Shown here: positions 26,036-34,728 of the stretch, piece after piece
How positions within the stretch are numbered: position 1 is the first letter of the stretch
Layout: every line of letters begins with the position of its first letter
NCBI GenBank assembly: GCA_947468665.1
Contig: CANILH010000015.1
Location: 1 to 47,909 of the forward strand
Direction of reading: 5' to 3'
From: Oligoflexales bacterium
GTDB lineage: Bacteria; Bdellovibrionota_B; Oligoflexia; Oligoflexales; RGVZ01
DNA: 47,909 nt
The notes under the pieces: model-generated
Told to the model about the DNA's origin: nothing
Seen by the model: only the letters and a program-made list of their open reading frames with translations
The model's database searches: none
Made by a program: the position numbers and the translations under genes

Positions 26036-26827
26036 ATGTCCCAGTACACAACAATCAAAGTCACATCAAAAGGCCCTCGCCTGACCATCACCATCAATCG
26101 TCCTGACGCTATGAACGCTCTCAATGAGACTGTTCTCGATGAGCTTGAGGAGGCACTCCTAGAGGACTTTGACGCCGATGAGCACCGCGTTATTGTGTTT
26201 GAGGGCGCCGGAGAAAAGGCGTTCGTCGCCGGTGCTGACATCTCGGCAATGAAGGATATGAAACCAGACGATGCCCACGATTTCGCCTCCCTCGGTCAAT
26301 CCATCACCAGCATCATCGAGACTCTACCGGTTGTTACCGTGGCTAAAGTACGCGGGTTCGCTCTCGGCGGCGGCTGCGAACTTGCTATGGCCTGCGATTT
26401 GGTCGTGGCCGGAAAGTCCGCCAAATTTGGCCAGCCTGAGGTGAATCTCGGTATCATTGCGGGATTTGGCGGCACCCAAAGGCTCGTCAAGAGAGTGGGC
26501 CTTCACGTTGCCCTTGATATGCTTCTGACCGGTCGTGGCCGCATGATCTCAGGCGACGAGGCATTTCAGTTAGGACTGGCATCCCGCGTGGTTGAGGACG
26601 ATAAGCTCGACGCTGAGATCGATAAGATTGTCGATGCCATCACTAAAACGGGCCCACAGGCGGTAGCTGAGACTAAGCGCCTAGTTCGCGACGCGCAGAA
26701 TATGAGCCTTGACGCGGGCCTCTCAGCGGAGGCGTCAGCCTTCGCCCTTTGCTTTAGTCGTGAAGAGTCCAAAGAAGGCATTGAGGCCTTTCTTGCCAAG
26801 CGCACTCCGAATTTTTTGCAGGATTGA
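26036..26827 (+). CDS. Enoyl-CoA hydratase (crotonase)
   Basis: The 263-residue cytoplasmic enzyme adds water to 2-enoyl-CoA. The oxyanion-hole segments AFVAGADISAM and ALGGGCELAMACDL are intact, and both catalytic glutamates are present (GGGCE and FGQPEVNLG), followed by GFGGTQRL. This argues for a true hydratase rather than another crotonase-fold enzyme. It follows the dehydrogenase gene and runs the preceding reaction of the same path. Shine-Dalgarno weak. Confidence 0.92.
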   Translation: MSQYTTIKVTSKGPRLTITINRPDAMNALNETVLDELEEALLEDFDADEHRVIVFEGAGEKAFVAGADISAMKDMKPDDAHDFASLGQSITSIIETLPVVTVAKVRGFALGGGCELAMACDLVVAGKSAKFGQPEVNLGIIAGFGGTQRLVKRVGLHVALDMLLTGRGRMISGDEAFQLGLASRVVEDDKLDAEIDKIVDAITKTGPQAVAETKRLVRDAQNMSLDAGLSAEASAFALCFSREESKEGIEAFLAKRTPNFLQD

Positions 26828-26914
26828 CTTTTAATTGGTTACTAAATCAGTGTATAACAAAGACTTGACGGGTGGGACTTACGCCAGCCGCTAACAACCA
26901 GGAGACCTCCACTT

Positions 26915-27442
26915 ATGAAAAGCTTCATCAAAAAACTTCAAAAAGACCTTAAGAACCTTGAGACAGCCGTCAAGAAAGACTCTGACGAGCTCCTCAAAAA
27001 AGTAAAAGCCTACGCCACTAAAGAAAACCTCTCTGCCGCAGGTCATGAAATCGAGAAAGTCCTCGAAAAAAAGCTTAAGGAGTTCGAACCAACGATCAAT
27101 AAAGTCGTGGGTGAGATTCGCAAAAACGCCGCCAAGGCGGGTATCAATGTTGACTCAGTTGGGTCCACTGTCCGCTCAACAGTCAAAAAAGCGACGGAGC
27201 GTGTAAAATCCGCTGCAGAGCGTCGCGGATTCAGCGTTGACCAAACCGTTACTAAAGTTAAAACCGCCGCAAAATCTGCGGCCACGGCCGCAAAAAAGCA
27301 CGCTGAGCCAGTTGCGCGTAAAGTCGTCAAAAAAGTCACAAAAAAATCGAAGTCACCATCCACCAAAGCGGCCACCATTCGCAAGCCTGCAGCCGCTAAA
27401 CGCAAGCCTACAGCCGCTAAACGCAAGCCCGGCGCTAAATAA
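26915..27442 (+). CDS. Lys/Ala-rich PhaF- or histone H1-like protein
   Basis: The 175-residue protein has two parts. The N-terminal two thirds are amphipathic helix with heptad-like spacing (FIKKLQKDLKNLETAVKKD, HEIEKVLEKKLKEF), suiting coiled-coil or lipid-surface binding. The C-terminal third is an unstructured Lys/Ala/Pro tail with AAAKRKPTAAKRKPGAK, as in histone H1-like proteins and the phasin PhaF. CAGGAGAC precedes the ATG. Next to 3-hydroxyacyl-CoA enzymes a phasin role is attractive, but no PHA synthase is in the window; nucleoid binding alone is equally possible. Confidence 0.7.
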   Translation: MKSFIKKLQKDLKNLETAVKKDSDELLKKVKAYATKENLSAAGHEIEKVLEKKLKEFEPTINKVVGEIRKNAAKAGINVDSVGSTVRSTVKKATERVKSAAERRGFSVDQTVTKVKTAAKSAATAAKKHAEPVARKVVKKVTKKSKSPSTKAATIRKPAAAKRKPTAAKRKPGAK

Positions 27443-27478
27443 GCAGGCGGATCGTTTCCGGGCAGGAAATATGCAGCT

Positions 27479-28591
27479 GTGACCCCTAAGAACGCGCCAT
27501 CTGGAATTCAAAATCTGAATGGCGCGTTTTTGCGCGCGAAACTTCTGACGTGGTATCAAACTCACGAAAGACCTTTGCCCTGGCGCGTCCTCTGGAAAAA
27601 ACACAAAAATCCGTGGCACATCTGGGTAAGCGAGATCATGCTGCAGCAAACAGTCATCAAGGCGGTGCTCCCCGTCTATGAGCGATTTCTGACAGAGTTC
27701 CCCTCCCCTTCGAGCCTCGCGGCGGCAAATCCAGAGGATATCCGCCTGGCCGTAAGGGGGCTTGGATACTACCGCCGGTTTGATCTGCTTCATAAGGCCT
27801 GCGTTAAACTATCAGACGAAAAGCGAAGCCTGCCGTCCGCTTATGGCGATTGGCTTGCGCTCCCTGGAGTTGGAACATACACAGCCTCAGCCATCTCTTC
27901 GATCACCGGAGACGAGCCACAGGGAGTTGTGGATGGCAATGTAGAGAGGGTGCTCTGCCGCCTGCTTGATATTCGCAGCGAGCCAAATCTCCCGCACCTC
28001 AAAAAAGAATTCAAAAAATTTATGGATGATATTTGCGCGCTCGGAAACCCCGGAGCCATTAACCAGGCGGTCATGGAGCTGGGTCAGACCATTTGCTCTC
28101 CTTCCAGCCCGCTATGCGCTAAATGTCCTGTCAAAAACCAATGCCTGGCCTTCGCCAATTCCAGCCAGACATTAGCTCCGGCCGCGAAAGCCAGGACAAA
28201 GTTTTTAGATGTAAATTTACGTCTTGAGATCGCGGCTTCTGCCTGCGAGGTTCAACTTCTGCGCCGCCCACCAGACGCGAAGTTTCTCAAAGGTACCTGG
28301 GGATTTCAAACCTGGATCCAGTCAGAAGGCGCCAATGGCGGGTGCTGGATTATCGATGGCTCCCCAACAAAACCCTCATCAAATCGTGCTTTGAAATCAA
28401 TCGGAAGCATTCGTCACTCGATCACAAAACACAAAATAACCGCGGAGGTTGTTTTCCGAACCCCAGGTAAGGCACCTGGTAATTCGGACGCGAAAACAGT
28501 CAGCCCGCGGGACGTTGAGCGCCACCTCGTCAGTAATCTCGACCGTAAGGCCTGGAGTTTTTACCTGAAGTCTCAAGGTATCCAGTTATAG
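27479..28591 (+). CDS. mutY: A/G-specific adenine glycosylase MutY
   Basis: MutY removes adenine mispaired with 8-oxoguanine. The 370-residue protein has the catalytic Glu E52 (SEIMLQQT), helix-hairpin-helix LPGVGTYTASA (128-138), catalytic Asp D152 (GVVDGNVERV) and the four cysteines of the [4Fe-4S] cluster C206-x6-C213-x2-C216-x5-C222. The C-terminal NUDIX-like domain that reads 8-oxoguanine ends with IRHSITKHKITAEV, matching the family's FSH loop region. It starts with GTG at 27479, 36 bp after the basic protein gene. Confidence 0.95.
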   Translation: MTPKNAPSGIQNLNGAFLRAKLLTWYQTHERPLPWRVLWKKHKNPWHIWVSEIMLQQTVIKAVLPVYERFLTEFPSPSSLAAANPEDIRLAVRGLGYYRRFDLLHKACVKLSDEKRSLPSAYGDWLALPGVGTYTASAISSITGDEPQGVVDGNVERVLCRLLDIRSEPNLPHLKKEFKKFMDDICALGNPGAINQAVMELGQTICSPSSPLCAKCPVKNQCLAFANSSQTLAPAAKARTKFLDVNLRLEIAASACEVQLLRRPPDAKFLKGTWGFQTWIQSEGANGGCWIIDGSPTKPSSNRALKSIGSIRHSITKHKITAEVVFRTPGKAPGNSDAKTVSPRDVERHLVSNLDRKAWSFYLKSQGIQL

Positions 28592-28692
28592 ATACCGCCT
28601 TAAATGATTTTTATTATCAAAAAACAAAGTAGGCACACTCATAAGCTGTCATTTTGTGTCCGAAAAATGGCCAAACCAATGGAGTTTGGTCT

Positions 28693-30621
28693 ATGCCTCG
28701 TTTGTGGTTACATTTTTTGTGCTTTGCCGCGATTATCGCCTGCTTAGGTACGCGCGCCCTCGCCCTCGAGATCAACAAGGCTGACGATATTCCACGCCTC
28801 CTAAGCGATGGCGATTACCAATACTTATTCACCAGCGAATCCCTGAGCCCGGAAGACGCTCTGAAAGTACATTGGACTAATAATAAGGACACACCATTTC
28901 GCCAGCCCATGAACATTAACGACTTCTGGGTGAAATTCTCGGTTAAAAATAACATCTCCGGTCAACAGGATTTCGCGACATTTCACGCATCGAACTTCAT
29001 CATTGATTTCATGGAGATTTACCGCGTGCGACAGGGTCTCCCCGCCCTCATCGCAACGACAGGAAGCCGCGTCCCGAGGAGCGAACGTACTAATCATGAC
29101 CGTCTGCACGTTGGAAGGCTTGAGATCGCCACCGGCGAGACGGCAGAAATATTGATTCACATCAATTCCTCGCGCAGGATTTCCCCTGATTTCGCAGTCT
29201 CCGTTTACAGTGAGTTCACACGCTACATTCAAATAACCAACCTTCTGTTTGGAATGTGCTTTGGCATTGGGCTTCTTGTTATATTAATCACAACTACGTT
29301 CGCCTACCGGTTCAGGGACCGCGCCTACGCGTCTGTAGCTATGATGTCCGTTGTTATGATTGTCTCAACACTGATTGGCTTCGGATTCCGCGACCTCCAG
29401 GAGAGTTCATTACTCGGATTTATAAATTCCGGCGACTGGATGAAAATAATCCGCCCAATGATCATGTTCTTTTTTCTCAACATGACGTCTGTTTTCCTTA
29501 CACTTAGAATTAACGCTCCGAAACTTAACCAGTGGTTGCAAGCCCTCATGCTCAGTGCCGCCACATTATCGGCCCTCGCTTTCGTGCCCGGCATCAGCCG
29601 TTACGCCATGGACGGAGCTGACCGAATCATATTCCTGTCAATGATCCTGACCCTTGTCGCCGGCTACCGTACATGGAGAAAAGGCGCACCATTTTCAGGA
29701 TACTTCCTGCTCGCTACTATAATACTGAACCTCACCTCGTTGCCGATGATGATAGGTCTTCTGAACAATGGAATGCTTTCCTTCCTCGCCCTTAACATAA
29801 TCCCGGTGGGACAGTCGGTCGAGATGATTATTTTATGCATGGCACTCATCGCGAAAGTCCGCCGCATGGATGACGCGAGGCTTGGCGCAGAGATCGAGGT
29901 CGGAAAAATCGAGGAGCTCAAAACCATGCTCCGCGTCATGAGCCACGACCTCAATAATTCTTTGACAGTGGTCCTGGCTTACGCCCACATGGGCAAGAAA
30001 AAAATGGATCAGGCAGGAAACCCTGAAATTGCAGGATATTTCGAGAGAATCCTCAAAAGCTCGCAAAACCAGGCCGAAATCATTGAGCATATTAAAATGA
30101 TGCGCGCCATGGATGACGGAAAATCGCTGATGCAGCTCACAGGAGTCCCTCTGATTGAAGTTATGAGACAAGTGGAAGCGACATTTGAGCAAAGGCTTCT
30201 CGAGAAAAACCTGAAACTTATCTACAACCATGACGATATGGCGGGTCAGTCTGTGATTGCGGAAGAGACAAGCCTCAATCACAACGTCTTAAACAACCTG
30301 ATCTCCAACGCGATCAAGTTCAGCCGTGCGGGAAACACCATTGACGTCAGCTCTCGGGTCCAGGGGGATGATATAGTCCTGGTGGTTCAGGATCACGGTA
30401 TTGGAATGCCAAAAGATCTTATCGCCAATGTATTCAGAACCGACAAGCCGACATCACGGATTGGGACAAACGGCGAGAAGGGAATTGGATTTGGGATGCC
30501 GGTCGTCAAGTCCTACATGGAGCGATTTGGCGGCAGCATAAGTATCGACAGTGTGACAGAAACAGAATCACCCGCGGCGCAAGGCACACGGGTGACTCTG
30601 TTATTCAAAAAAGAGGCATGA
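28693..30621 (+). CDS. 7TMR-DISM membrane sensor histidine kinase
   Basis: The start at 28693 has GGAG 8 bp upstream; an earlier ATG at 28654 would place residues before the signal peptide. The 642-residue protein has a signal peptide (cut near ALA-LE), an extracellular beta-sandwich 7TMR-DISM ligand domain (about 28-175), seven membrane helices (about 180-390), then a HisKA domain with LRVMSHDLNNSL (H418), and a catalytic ATPase with N-box LNNLISNAIKFS (533-544), DHGIGMP (567-573) and GEKGIGFGMPVVKSYM (594-609). It should autophosphorylate in response to an outside signal. No response regulator is adjacent. Confidence 0.9.
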   Translation: MPRLWLHFLCFAAIIACLGTRALALEINKADDIPRLLSDGDYQYLFTSESLSPEDALKVHWTNNKDTPFRQPMNINDFWVKFSVKNNISGQQDFATFHASNFIIDFMEIYRVRQGLPALIATTGSRVPRSERTNHDRLHVGRLEIATGETAEILIHINSSRRISPDFAVSVYSEFTRYIQITNLLFGMCFGIGLLVILITTTFAYRFRDRAYASVAMMSVVMIVSTLIGFGFRDLQESSLLGFINSGDWMKIIRPMIMFFFLNMTSVFLTLRINAPKLNQWLQALMLSAATLSALAFVPGISRYAMDGADRIIFLSMILTLVAGYRTWRKGAPFSGYFLLATIILNLTSLPMMIGLLNNGMLSFLALNIIPVGQSVEMIILCMALIAKVRRMDDARLGAEIEVGKIEELKTMLRVMSHDLNNSLTVVLAYAHMGKKKMDQAGNPEIAGYFERILKSSQNQAEIIEHIKMMRAMDDGKSLMQLTGVPLIEVMRQVEATFEQRLLEKNLKLIYNHDDMAGQSVIAEETSLNHNVLNNLISNAIKFSRAGNTIDVSSRVQGDDIVLVVQDHGIGMPKDLIANVFRTDKPTSRIGTNGEKGIGFGMPVVKSYMERFGGSISIDSVTETESPAAQGTRVTLLFKKEA

Positions 30622-30622
30622 C

Positions 30623-30641
30623 CGATTATCTCTTATAATCG
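30623..30641. terminator. Small hairpin between convergent genes
   Basis: CGATTAT (30623-30629) and ATAATCG (30635-30641) form a perfect 7-bp stem at the meeting point of the kinase gene and the opposing gene, including the latter's stop codon. No T run follows, so its use as a terminator is uncertain. Confidence 0.35.
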
Positions 30642-31270
30642 AAACCAGCCTTGATCTTCATACCCTGTGCAGTTCCCGACAGATCAAGTTTTACGGCACC
30701 GAGAACCGGTAGCCCCGTGAATACGTGCGCAGCAAGTTTCAAATCCTCGATCTGTGGGTTATCACCGCGATAAGGATCAAGGCCGGCGGCAGCATAAATC
30801 AATTCGGAAAATGGATTTGATTCGGACATCTTGATGTCATAAATGAGAACTTTGTCGCAATGGGGATAGACACCGCCGTCCATGTTCCTGGCATCGCCGT
30901 AGCCCTCATGCCGAATTTTGTAGTCAGGAGTCTCATAAGTTCCAGTTCTACGAAGATTTTCCATAAACTCAGGAGTAAAAAACTCATCACGAAACGCCCA
31001 TTTGGTCGTGCCCTTTTGACGCCCATAAAACTGCACCATAAAATCATAATCAAGACTAACGTTATAGCTTGGACCACTCTCATGATCCGGCAGAAATTCC
31101 GTAACCTTGGCGGCTCCTGTGCCCGATTGGATAACGCCACTGGTGCGGGTAGTCGCCTTATCGAGTTGGTAATTGGCGGTCTCTCCAAGTGGGTTGCGCG
31201 GAGAATCCGCGCGAGCGGTGGCTGCCGTCGTAAAAATCGAAAGTACTGCCACTAGAATGTGACGAATCAT
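30626..31270 (-). CDS. Exported protein of unknown function
   Basis: This 214-residue protein has a signal peptide (IRHILVAVLSIFTTAATARA, cut before DS) and GGGAGG 7 bp before its ATG. The mature part has a Tyr/Phe-rich middle (LDYDFMVQFYGRQKG, FTPEFMENL) and alternating strands at the end (GAVKLDLSGTAQGMKIKAGFDYKR), which would fit a beta-rich periplasmic or outer-membrane-associated protein. One cysteine only. No family recognised. It converges on the kinase gene. Confidence 0.72.
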   Translation of the reverse strand: MIRHILVAVLSIFTTAATARADSPRNPLGETANYQLDKATTRTSGVIQSGTGAAKVTEFLPDHESGPSYNVSLDYDFMVQFYGRQKGTTKWAFRDEFFTPEFMENLRRTGTYETPDYKIRHEGYGDARNMDGGVYPHCDKVLIYDIKMSESNPFSELIYAAAGLDPYRGDNPQIEDLKLAAHVFTGLPVLGAVKLDLSGTAQGMKIKAGFDYKR

Positions 31271-31385
31271 GTTTAGCCCTCCCAGAATTAAATTTAGAAT
31301 TAACCTGCAAGTTATTATAGCAGATTTTTATCGCAATGCATCCATCCTGTGATATTTTGACATCACATAAGTTAGACGACTTGCG

Positions 31386-32114
31386 CTACGCGCCGGTGGC
31401 TGTATCGAACCAGGCAAGCAAAGGAATCATGACAAACCCAAGCGCCGCGCAAAAAAATGTTCCCCACTCAAACAGGATCGATATATACGCGAGTTTCGGA
31501 ATCAACCGCTTAAACTCGTCTATCTCGTGGGTTAAAACACCCAAATACAATCTTTTCCGCGAGACTTGCCCATCTATTCCATTCATAAGTTCCCCAACCC
31601 GAGTTTCACGTAACCTCTCGCGCAACTCAGCCACACTCCCGCCCCAGTCACGAAGAACAAGATAATCACCAAGCCAAGTAAACAGCCGCTTGTCCCTCTC
31701 CTCACTCCACGATGACCTATCGTAAAATCCTCTGACCCAGCAACCGAATAGCACCGCGGCAGCAATCGCGCATCCCCCGCATACTCGATCCAGGAAAATC
31801 CACGAGAGAAACGACTCGTCGCTCACATCAGCTAGCATAAAAATCCGCGCTACCGCGACTAAAAGCAAGATCCCCGCGACGCGAAGTCCAACCGCTACCC
31901 AGCGTTCGCGCGTCTGCCTGACAGTACGCTGAAGTTCCTCCAGGATCGGAAGACTTTCACGGATTAACTCAATGACGTCTAACCCCGCGCTTACCGATTG
32001 CTTCACCAGGCTCGCGAAAACGCCGTTTTGCTCTCCAGATGACCTCACCTCTCCCCGCGAAAGATGAGCATCCATCCATTTAATCAATTCTGCTAATCTC
32101 AGGTCGCTATTCAC
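31386..32114 (-). CDS. Inner-membrane protein of unknown function
   Basis: The GTG at 32114 is favoured because GAGG lies 6 bp before it; the TTG at 32117 is too close. The 242-residue product has a charged helical N-terminus (about 1-70), hydrophobic helices at about 72-95, 105-130 and 215-238, and an Arg/Glu-rich cytoplasmic loop between the second and third. No signal peptide or catalytic motif seen. It stands alone between two exported-protein genes. No family recognised. Confidence 0.6.
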   Translation of the reverse strand: MNSDLRLAELIKWMDAHLSRGEVRSSGEQNGVFASLVKQSVSAGLDVIELIRESLPILEELQRTVRQTRERWVAVGLRVAGILLLVAVARIFMLADVSDESFLSWIFLDRVCGGCAIAAAVLFGCWVRGFYDRSSWSEERDKRLFTWLGDYLVLRDWGGSVAELRERLRETRVGELMNGIDGQVSRKRLYLGVLTHEIDEFKRLIPKLAYISILFEWGTFFCAALGFVMIPLLAWFDTATGA

Positions 32115-32217
32115 CAATCACCTCAAAAATATGGGGTTGCCCAATTGTAGGTCTGGTCCGCCCGAAATAACCCGCGGTAATATCACAAGTAACCGCTTCC
32201 TAAACGACGAGAGCGGC

Positions 32218-32724
32218 TTAAGCGCCGACCGTCAATTTCATATCGGAATGAACCTGGCTTGATTCCTCTGGCTTACCCGTCTGACGATTCACTGTCTGGC
32301 TACGCTCACCGACGATGTATGTACCGTCGTCATTTTTTTGAAAAGAAACATCCTTAAGCGCCCCGTCTACGGGACGCTGGTCTTTAGAGCAGTTAATAGC
32401 GGTTCCGACAAATCTGCAGCGCATATCGCTGCCGATATCTCTCGTTTGATCTTCTGTCTGACCGGACTGGCGACTCACGAATACGGTATGGACCGAGATG
32501 TCATATGTGCTTGAGCCAACCTTTTTCATGATGACCTCAGTTAATCCACCGTCAGCCATGCGAAGGTCGCGGCTGAATACGAGATTCGCGGCATCCCGCA
32601 GTGCCTCGGTGCCTTCAGCCTGAGCTGCAGACTTTGTCCCAGCCGAAGACGAGCCAGTTGATTTACAGGCAAAAAAAACGCCGGTAGTTAAACCCACCAT
32701 TGAAATCAGAATCAAGCTTTTCAT
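32218..32724 (-). CDS. Small lipoprotein of unknown function
   Basis: The second ATG (32724) lies 6 bp past GGGAG, whereas the first (32730) touches it, so 32724 is the likely start. The 168-residue product has a lipobox ending GVFFAC, a Ser/Ala linker, and a compact beta-rich domain with RDIGSDMRCRFVGTAINCSKD (one probable disulfide). Two segments resemble each other, FVSRQSGQTEDQTRDIGSDM and QTVNRQTGKPEESSQVHSDM, suggesting an internal duplication. No family recognised. Confidence 0.72.
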   Translation of the reverse strand: MKSLILISMVGLTTGVFFACKSTGSSSAGTKSAAQAEGTEALRDAANLVFSRDLRMADGGLTEVIMKKVGSSTYDISVHTVFVSRQSGQTEDQTRDIGSDMRCRFVGTAINCSKDQRPVDGALKDVSFQKNDDGTYIVGERSQTVNRQTGKPEESSQVHSDMKLTVGA

Positions 32725-32855
32725 GTTCATCTCCCTTTGTGTGAAATTTAGGCAGCCACCGTGGCACCCAGAAAAATTTTGCTAGTGCGCACTAAAGTTA
32801 ATCATTAAGCTAGTCCCTCTGAGGCAACAGGTCAACGCCCTTCGGGAGGTTCGCT

Positions 32856-33434
32856 ATGGGACATTTTATTATGAGTCTCTTGTTAACAATCACTGTAGCC
32901 CAATCCGCGTCAGCTGATGAACTTCGCTGTAACGGCTCAATTGTCCAGCATAACATGACCATGAGTCAGGTTGAGAGCCTTTGCGGAAGCCCCGTTGTCA
33001 AAGACTCCCAGGACGTGGTTTACCGTGAGGTGACCAAAAACAATCATGAAAAAGACACCTACGAAACCCGGGAATCGTGGCTCTTTGACACCGAGCCCGG
33101 CTCAGACCTACGCGCGGTGACGTTTGTTATGAATCGTGTCGAGTCGGTTCAGGCACTCAATCAAAGAGGTCTTGACGCCAACGCGAGGGCGGCGAAATGC
33201 GAAAAATCCCCAGCCAATATTCATACTGGAATAAACTCACTTCTGGTCGCCTACTTCTGCGGACCGACACCAATTAAGTCAGTCGTCTCTGACGAGTTTA
33301 AACCAGACAATCACCAGTTAAAGACCGATGTCACCACCACCCGGAGACAGCGCACTGAGCGCTGGGATTACCAGACTGGCGGCAAAGAACTAAGAATTAC
33401 CCTAAGAGACGGCGTCGTAAACGCTGTGGAGTGA
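32856..33434 (+). CDS. DUF2845 family exported protein
   Basis: The 192-residue protein has a signal peptide (cut near SASA-DE) and the DUF2845 start ELRCNGSIVQHNMTMSQVES followed by LCGSPVV, with further cysteines at AKCEKS and YFCGPT. It ends in a strand block typical of the family. GGGAGG lies 6 bp before the ATG. Its TGA stop is followed in the same frame by a DUF6624-like relic. Function unknown. Confidence 0.82.
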   Translation: MGHFIMSLLLTITVAQSASADELRCNGSIVQHNMTMSQVESLCGSPVVKDSQDVVYREVTKNNHEKDTYETRESWLFDTEPGSDLRAVTFVMNRVESVQALNQRGLDANARAAKCEKSPANIHTGINSLLVAYFCGPTPIKSVVSDEFKPDNHQLKTDVTTTRRQRTERWDYQTGGKELRITLRDGVVNAVE

Positions 33435-33917
33435 TTAAAGTCGCCGCGGAATCGGGACGAAACCCGCCGCAAGCGAATCGGCGAGATTTTTGGCGAGGGA
33501 TGTTTTCAAAAAGCGGCTGATTTTTCGGCGGCGGCCCTGGTGTTTCAGCACGGCAACACCGCGGATCATTACTTCCAAACCTACATCTGGTCTAAACGAG
33601 CTGTCGACTCAGGTGACACCTCACGAAAACGAATGATGGGACTCGGTATTGACCGCTACCTGGTCAATTTAGGCCAAAAGCAACTCTTCGCGAGCCAGGC
33701 CTCAAAGCCTTTGGACTCTGAATGCTGGTGCCTGGAACAAGTGGAAGAAAGCTACCCGGACAACGACCGCAAAGCGACCACCGGTAAAACTTTAGTGGAG
33801 GCTCTTACATGGGTTGGAACGCTGAATAAGGATCACCCTAAGTGCTCGGCTCCCACGCAATGCTCCAGCAAACCGCTTAAGCCAACACCTAGGGGAACAG
33901 TTCCTGGTCTCTGGTGA
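33435..33917 (+). pseudogene. DUF6624-like gene lacking a start codon
   Basis: The frame is open from the codon right after the DUF2845 stop to 33917 (160 codons), in the same frame as DUF2845. It shows DUF6624 landmarks: ALVFQHGNTADHYFQ, then IDRYLVNLGQKQLFASQ, corresponding to the family's VQHAD and DRVLVNxGKxQxYGTQ blocks. The conserved part begins upstream of the first normal start (GTG 33540), inside the family motif, and no ATG, GTG or TTG precedes it with a ribosome-binding site. It therefore looks like a gene that lost its 5' end, or one reached only by stop-codon read-through. Confidence 0.6.
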
Positions 33918-34308
33918 ACTTCATTGTGGGTGACCCCGTCGATATTGAATCCAATTGATTGATCAAAATACAGTAACGTGAAGACCCGCCCAAGCGGCGG
34001 GCCTCCACCCACGTCTACCGACCACCCCGCGCGATCAAAAACCTCATAGGCGCAAAACCCTTGATGCCGCCGTCATGGGCGAGGCATGAGTCAAAAATCA
34101 CGTCAATTCTTGACAGCAAACGTATTCCAGCCGGGTTTGAGGCGGCCTACGCGAAGAGATTTCCCGGTTAAAAATCAGCGTGATGACTCCGACTGTCGGA
34201 GTGATTTGCGAGTGACGGACAGTAAATTGCGACACACAAGTCGTTGGCGGTCATGTATTTTATTGTTGTAGCCTGATGCCAAATGAAGACCTTGCTGGGG
34301 AGGCATCT
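33918..34308. other. Gene-poor stretch with a decayed gene tail
   Basis: About 390 bp with no intact gene. It holds a CCCGCC/GGCGGG hairpin near 33984-33999 without a T run and a decayed copy of the tail of the gene at 34729-35277 (see 34121-34171). Open frames here are short and inconsistent. Confidence 0.5.
34121..34171 (+). pseudogene. Duplicated 3' tail of the gene at 34729-35277
   Basis: This segment encodes RIPAGFEAAYAKRFPG and a stop. The gene at 34729-35277 ends EEIPAAFEAAYAKRFPDKKIA (encoded from about 35215). The shared block is also clearly related at DNA level (TTTGAGGCGGC, TACGCGAAGAG). Upstream the similarity ends, so this is a fragment left by duplication or replacement of an earlier copy. 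Confidence 0.7.
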
Positions 34309-34671
34309 ATGATTTTTGGGAATCTCACAATCGGTCCATGTCCAGATTTTACAATTCATGTGGGTAGAGTATTGCTCAATCACCGAATAATGGTACGTGT
34401 GATCAAAAACGGCCGCTGGGAGCGAAAGCGCGGGATTGCGAATCCCAGTCTCGCGGGGCTAATAAAATCTATACAAGAAATACGACAGGCCAAGACCCCG
34501 AACGGAACGTTAACCGCAGGAAATACGGTCTTTGCGGTTTGCCATGATCCTTCAAGATTCACAGTAATTATGCTGCATCCCAGATGGCACAATGACATAA
34601 ACCAGGAGGCCATATCGGATCTCTTGGAGATATATTGCAAGGAATTCAACATCCAGGCACGCATACCCTAA
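34309..34671 (+). CDS. Hypothetical protein, accessory region
   Basis: GGAGG with 5-bp spacing marks the ATG at 34309; an earlier ATG at 34276 has no site. The 120-residue soluble protein has no signal peptide, a beta-rich first half (TIHVGRVLLNHRIMVRVI) and alpha/beta second half (FTVIMLHPRWHNDI, ISDLLEIYCKEFN). I recognise no family. Size and position beside DUF6624- and duplicate-tail remnants would suit an immunity-type or other accessory gene, but this is speculative. Confidence 0.55.
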   Translation: MIFGNLTIGPCPDFTIHVGRVLLNHRIMVRVIKNGRWERKRGIANPSLAGLIKSIQEIRQAKTPNGTLTAGNTVFAVCHDPSRFTVIMLHPRWHNDINQEAISDLLEIYCKEFNIQARIP

Positions 34672-34728
34672 AGTTTTTTAAACTCCCTCCGAGGGCGTGG
34701 CTCGCAATCCAACTAAACGAGGTAATAA

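Noticed and set aside
26824-26858. TTGACT and TATAAC as a promoter for the PhaF-like gene
   Set aside because: The spacing is 23 bp, too long for a standard sigma-70 promoter.
34086-34271. 61-codon plus-strand ORF starting with MSQKS
   Set aside because: It runs out of frame through the decayed gene tail at 34121-34171 and has no ribosome-binding site.
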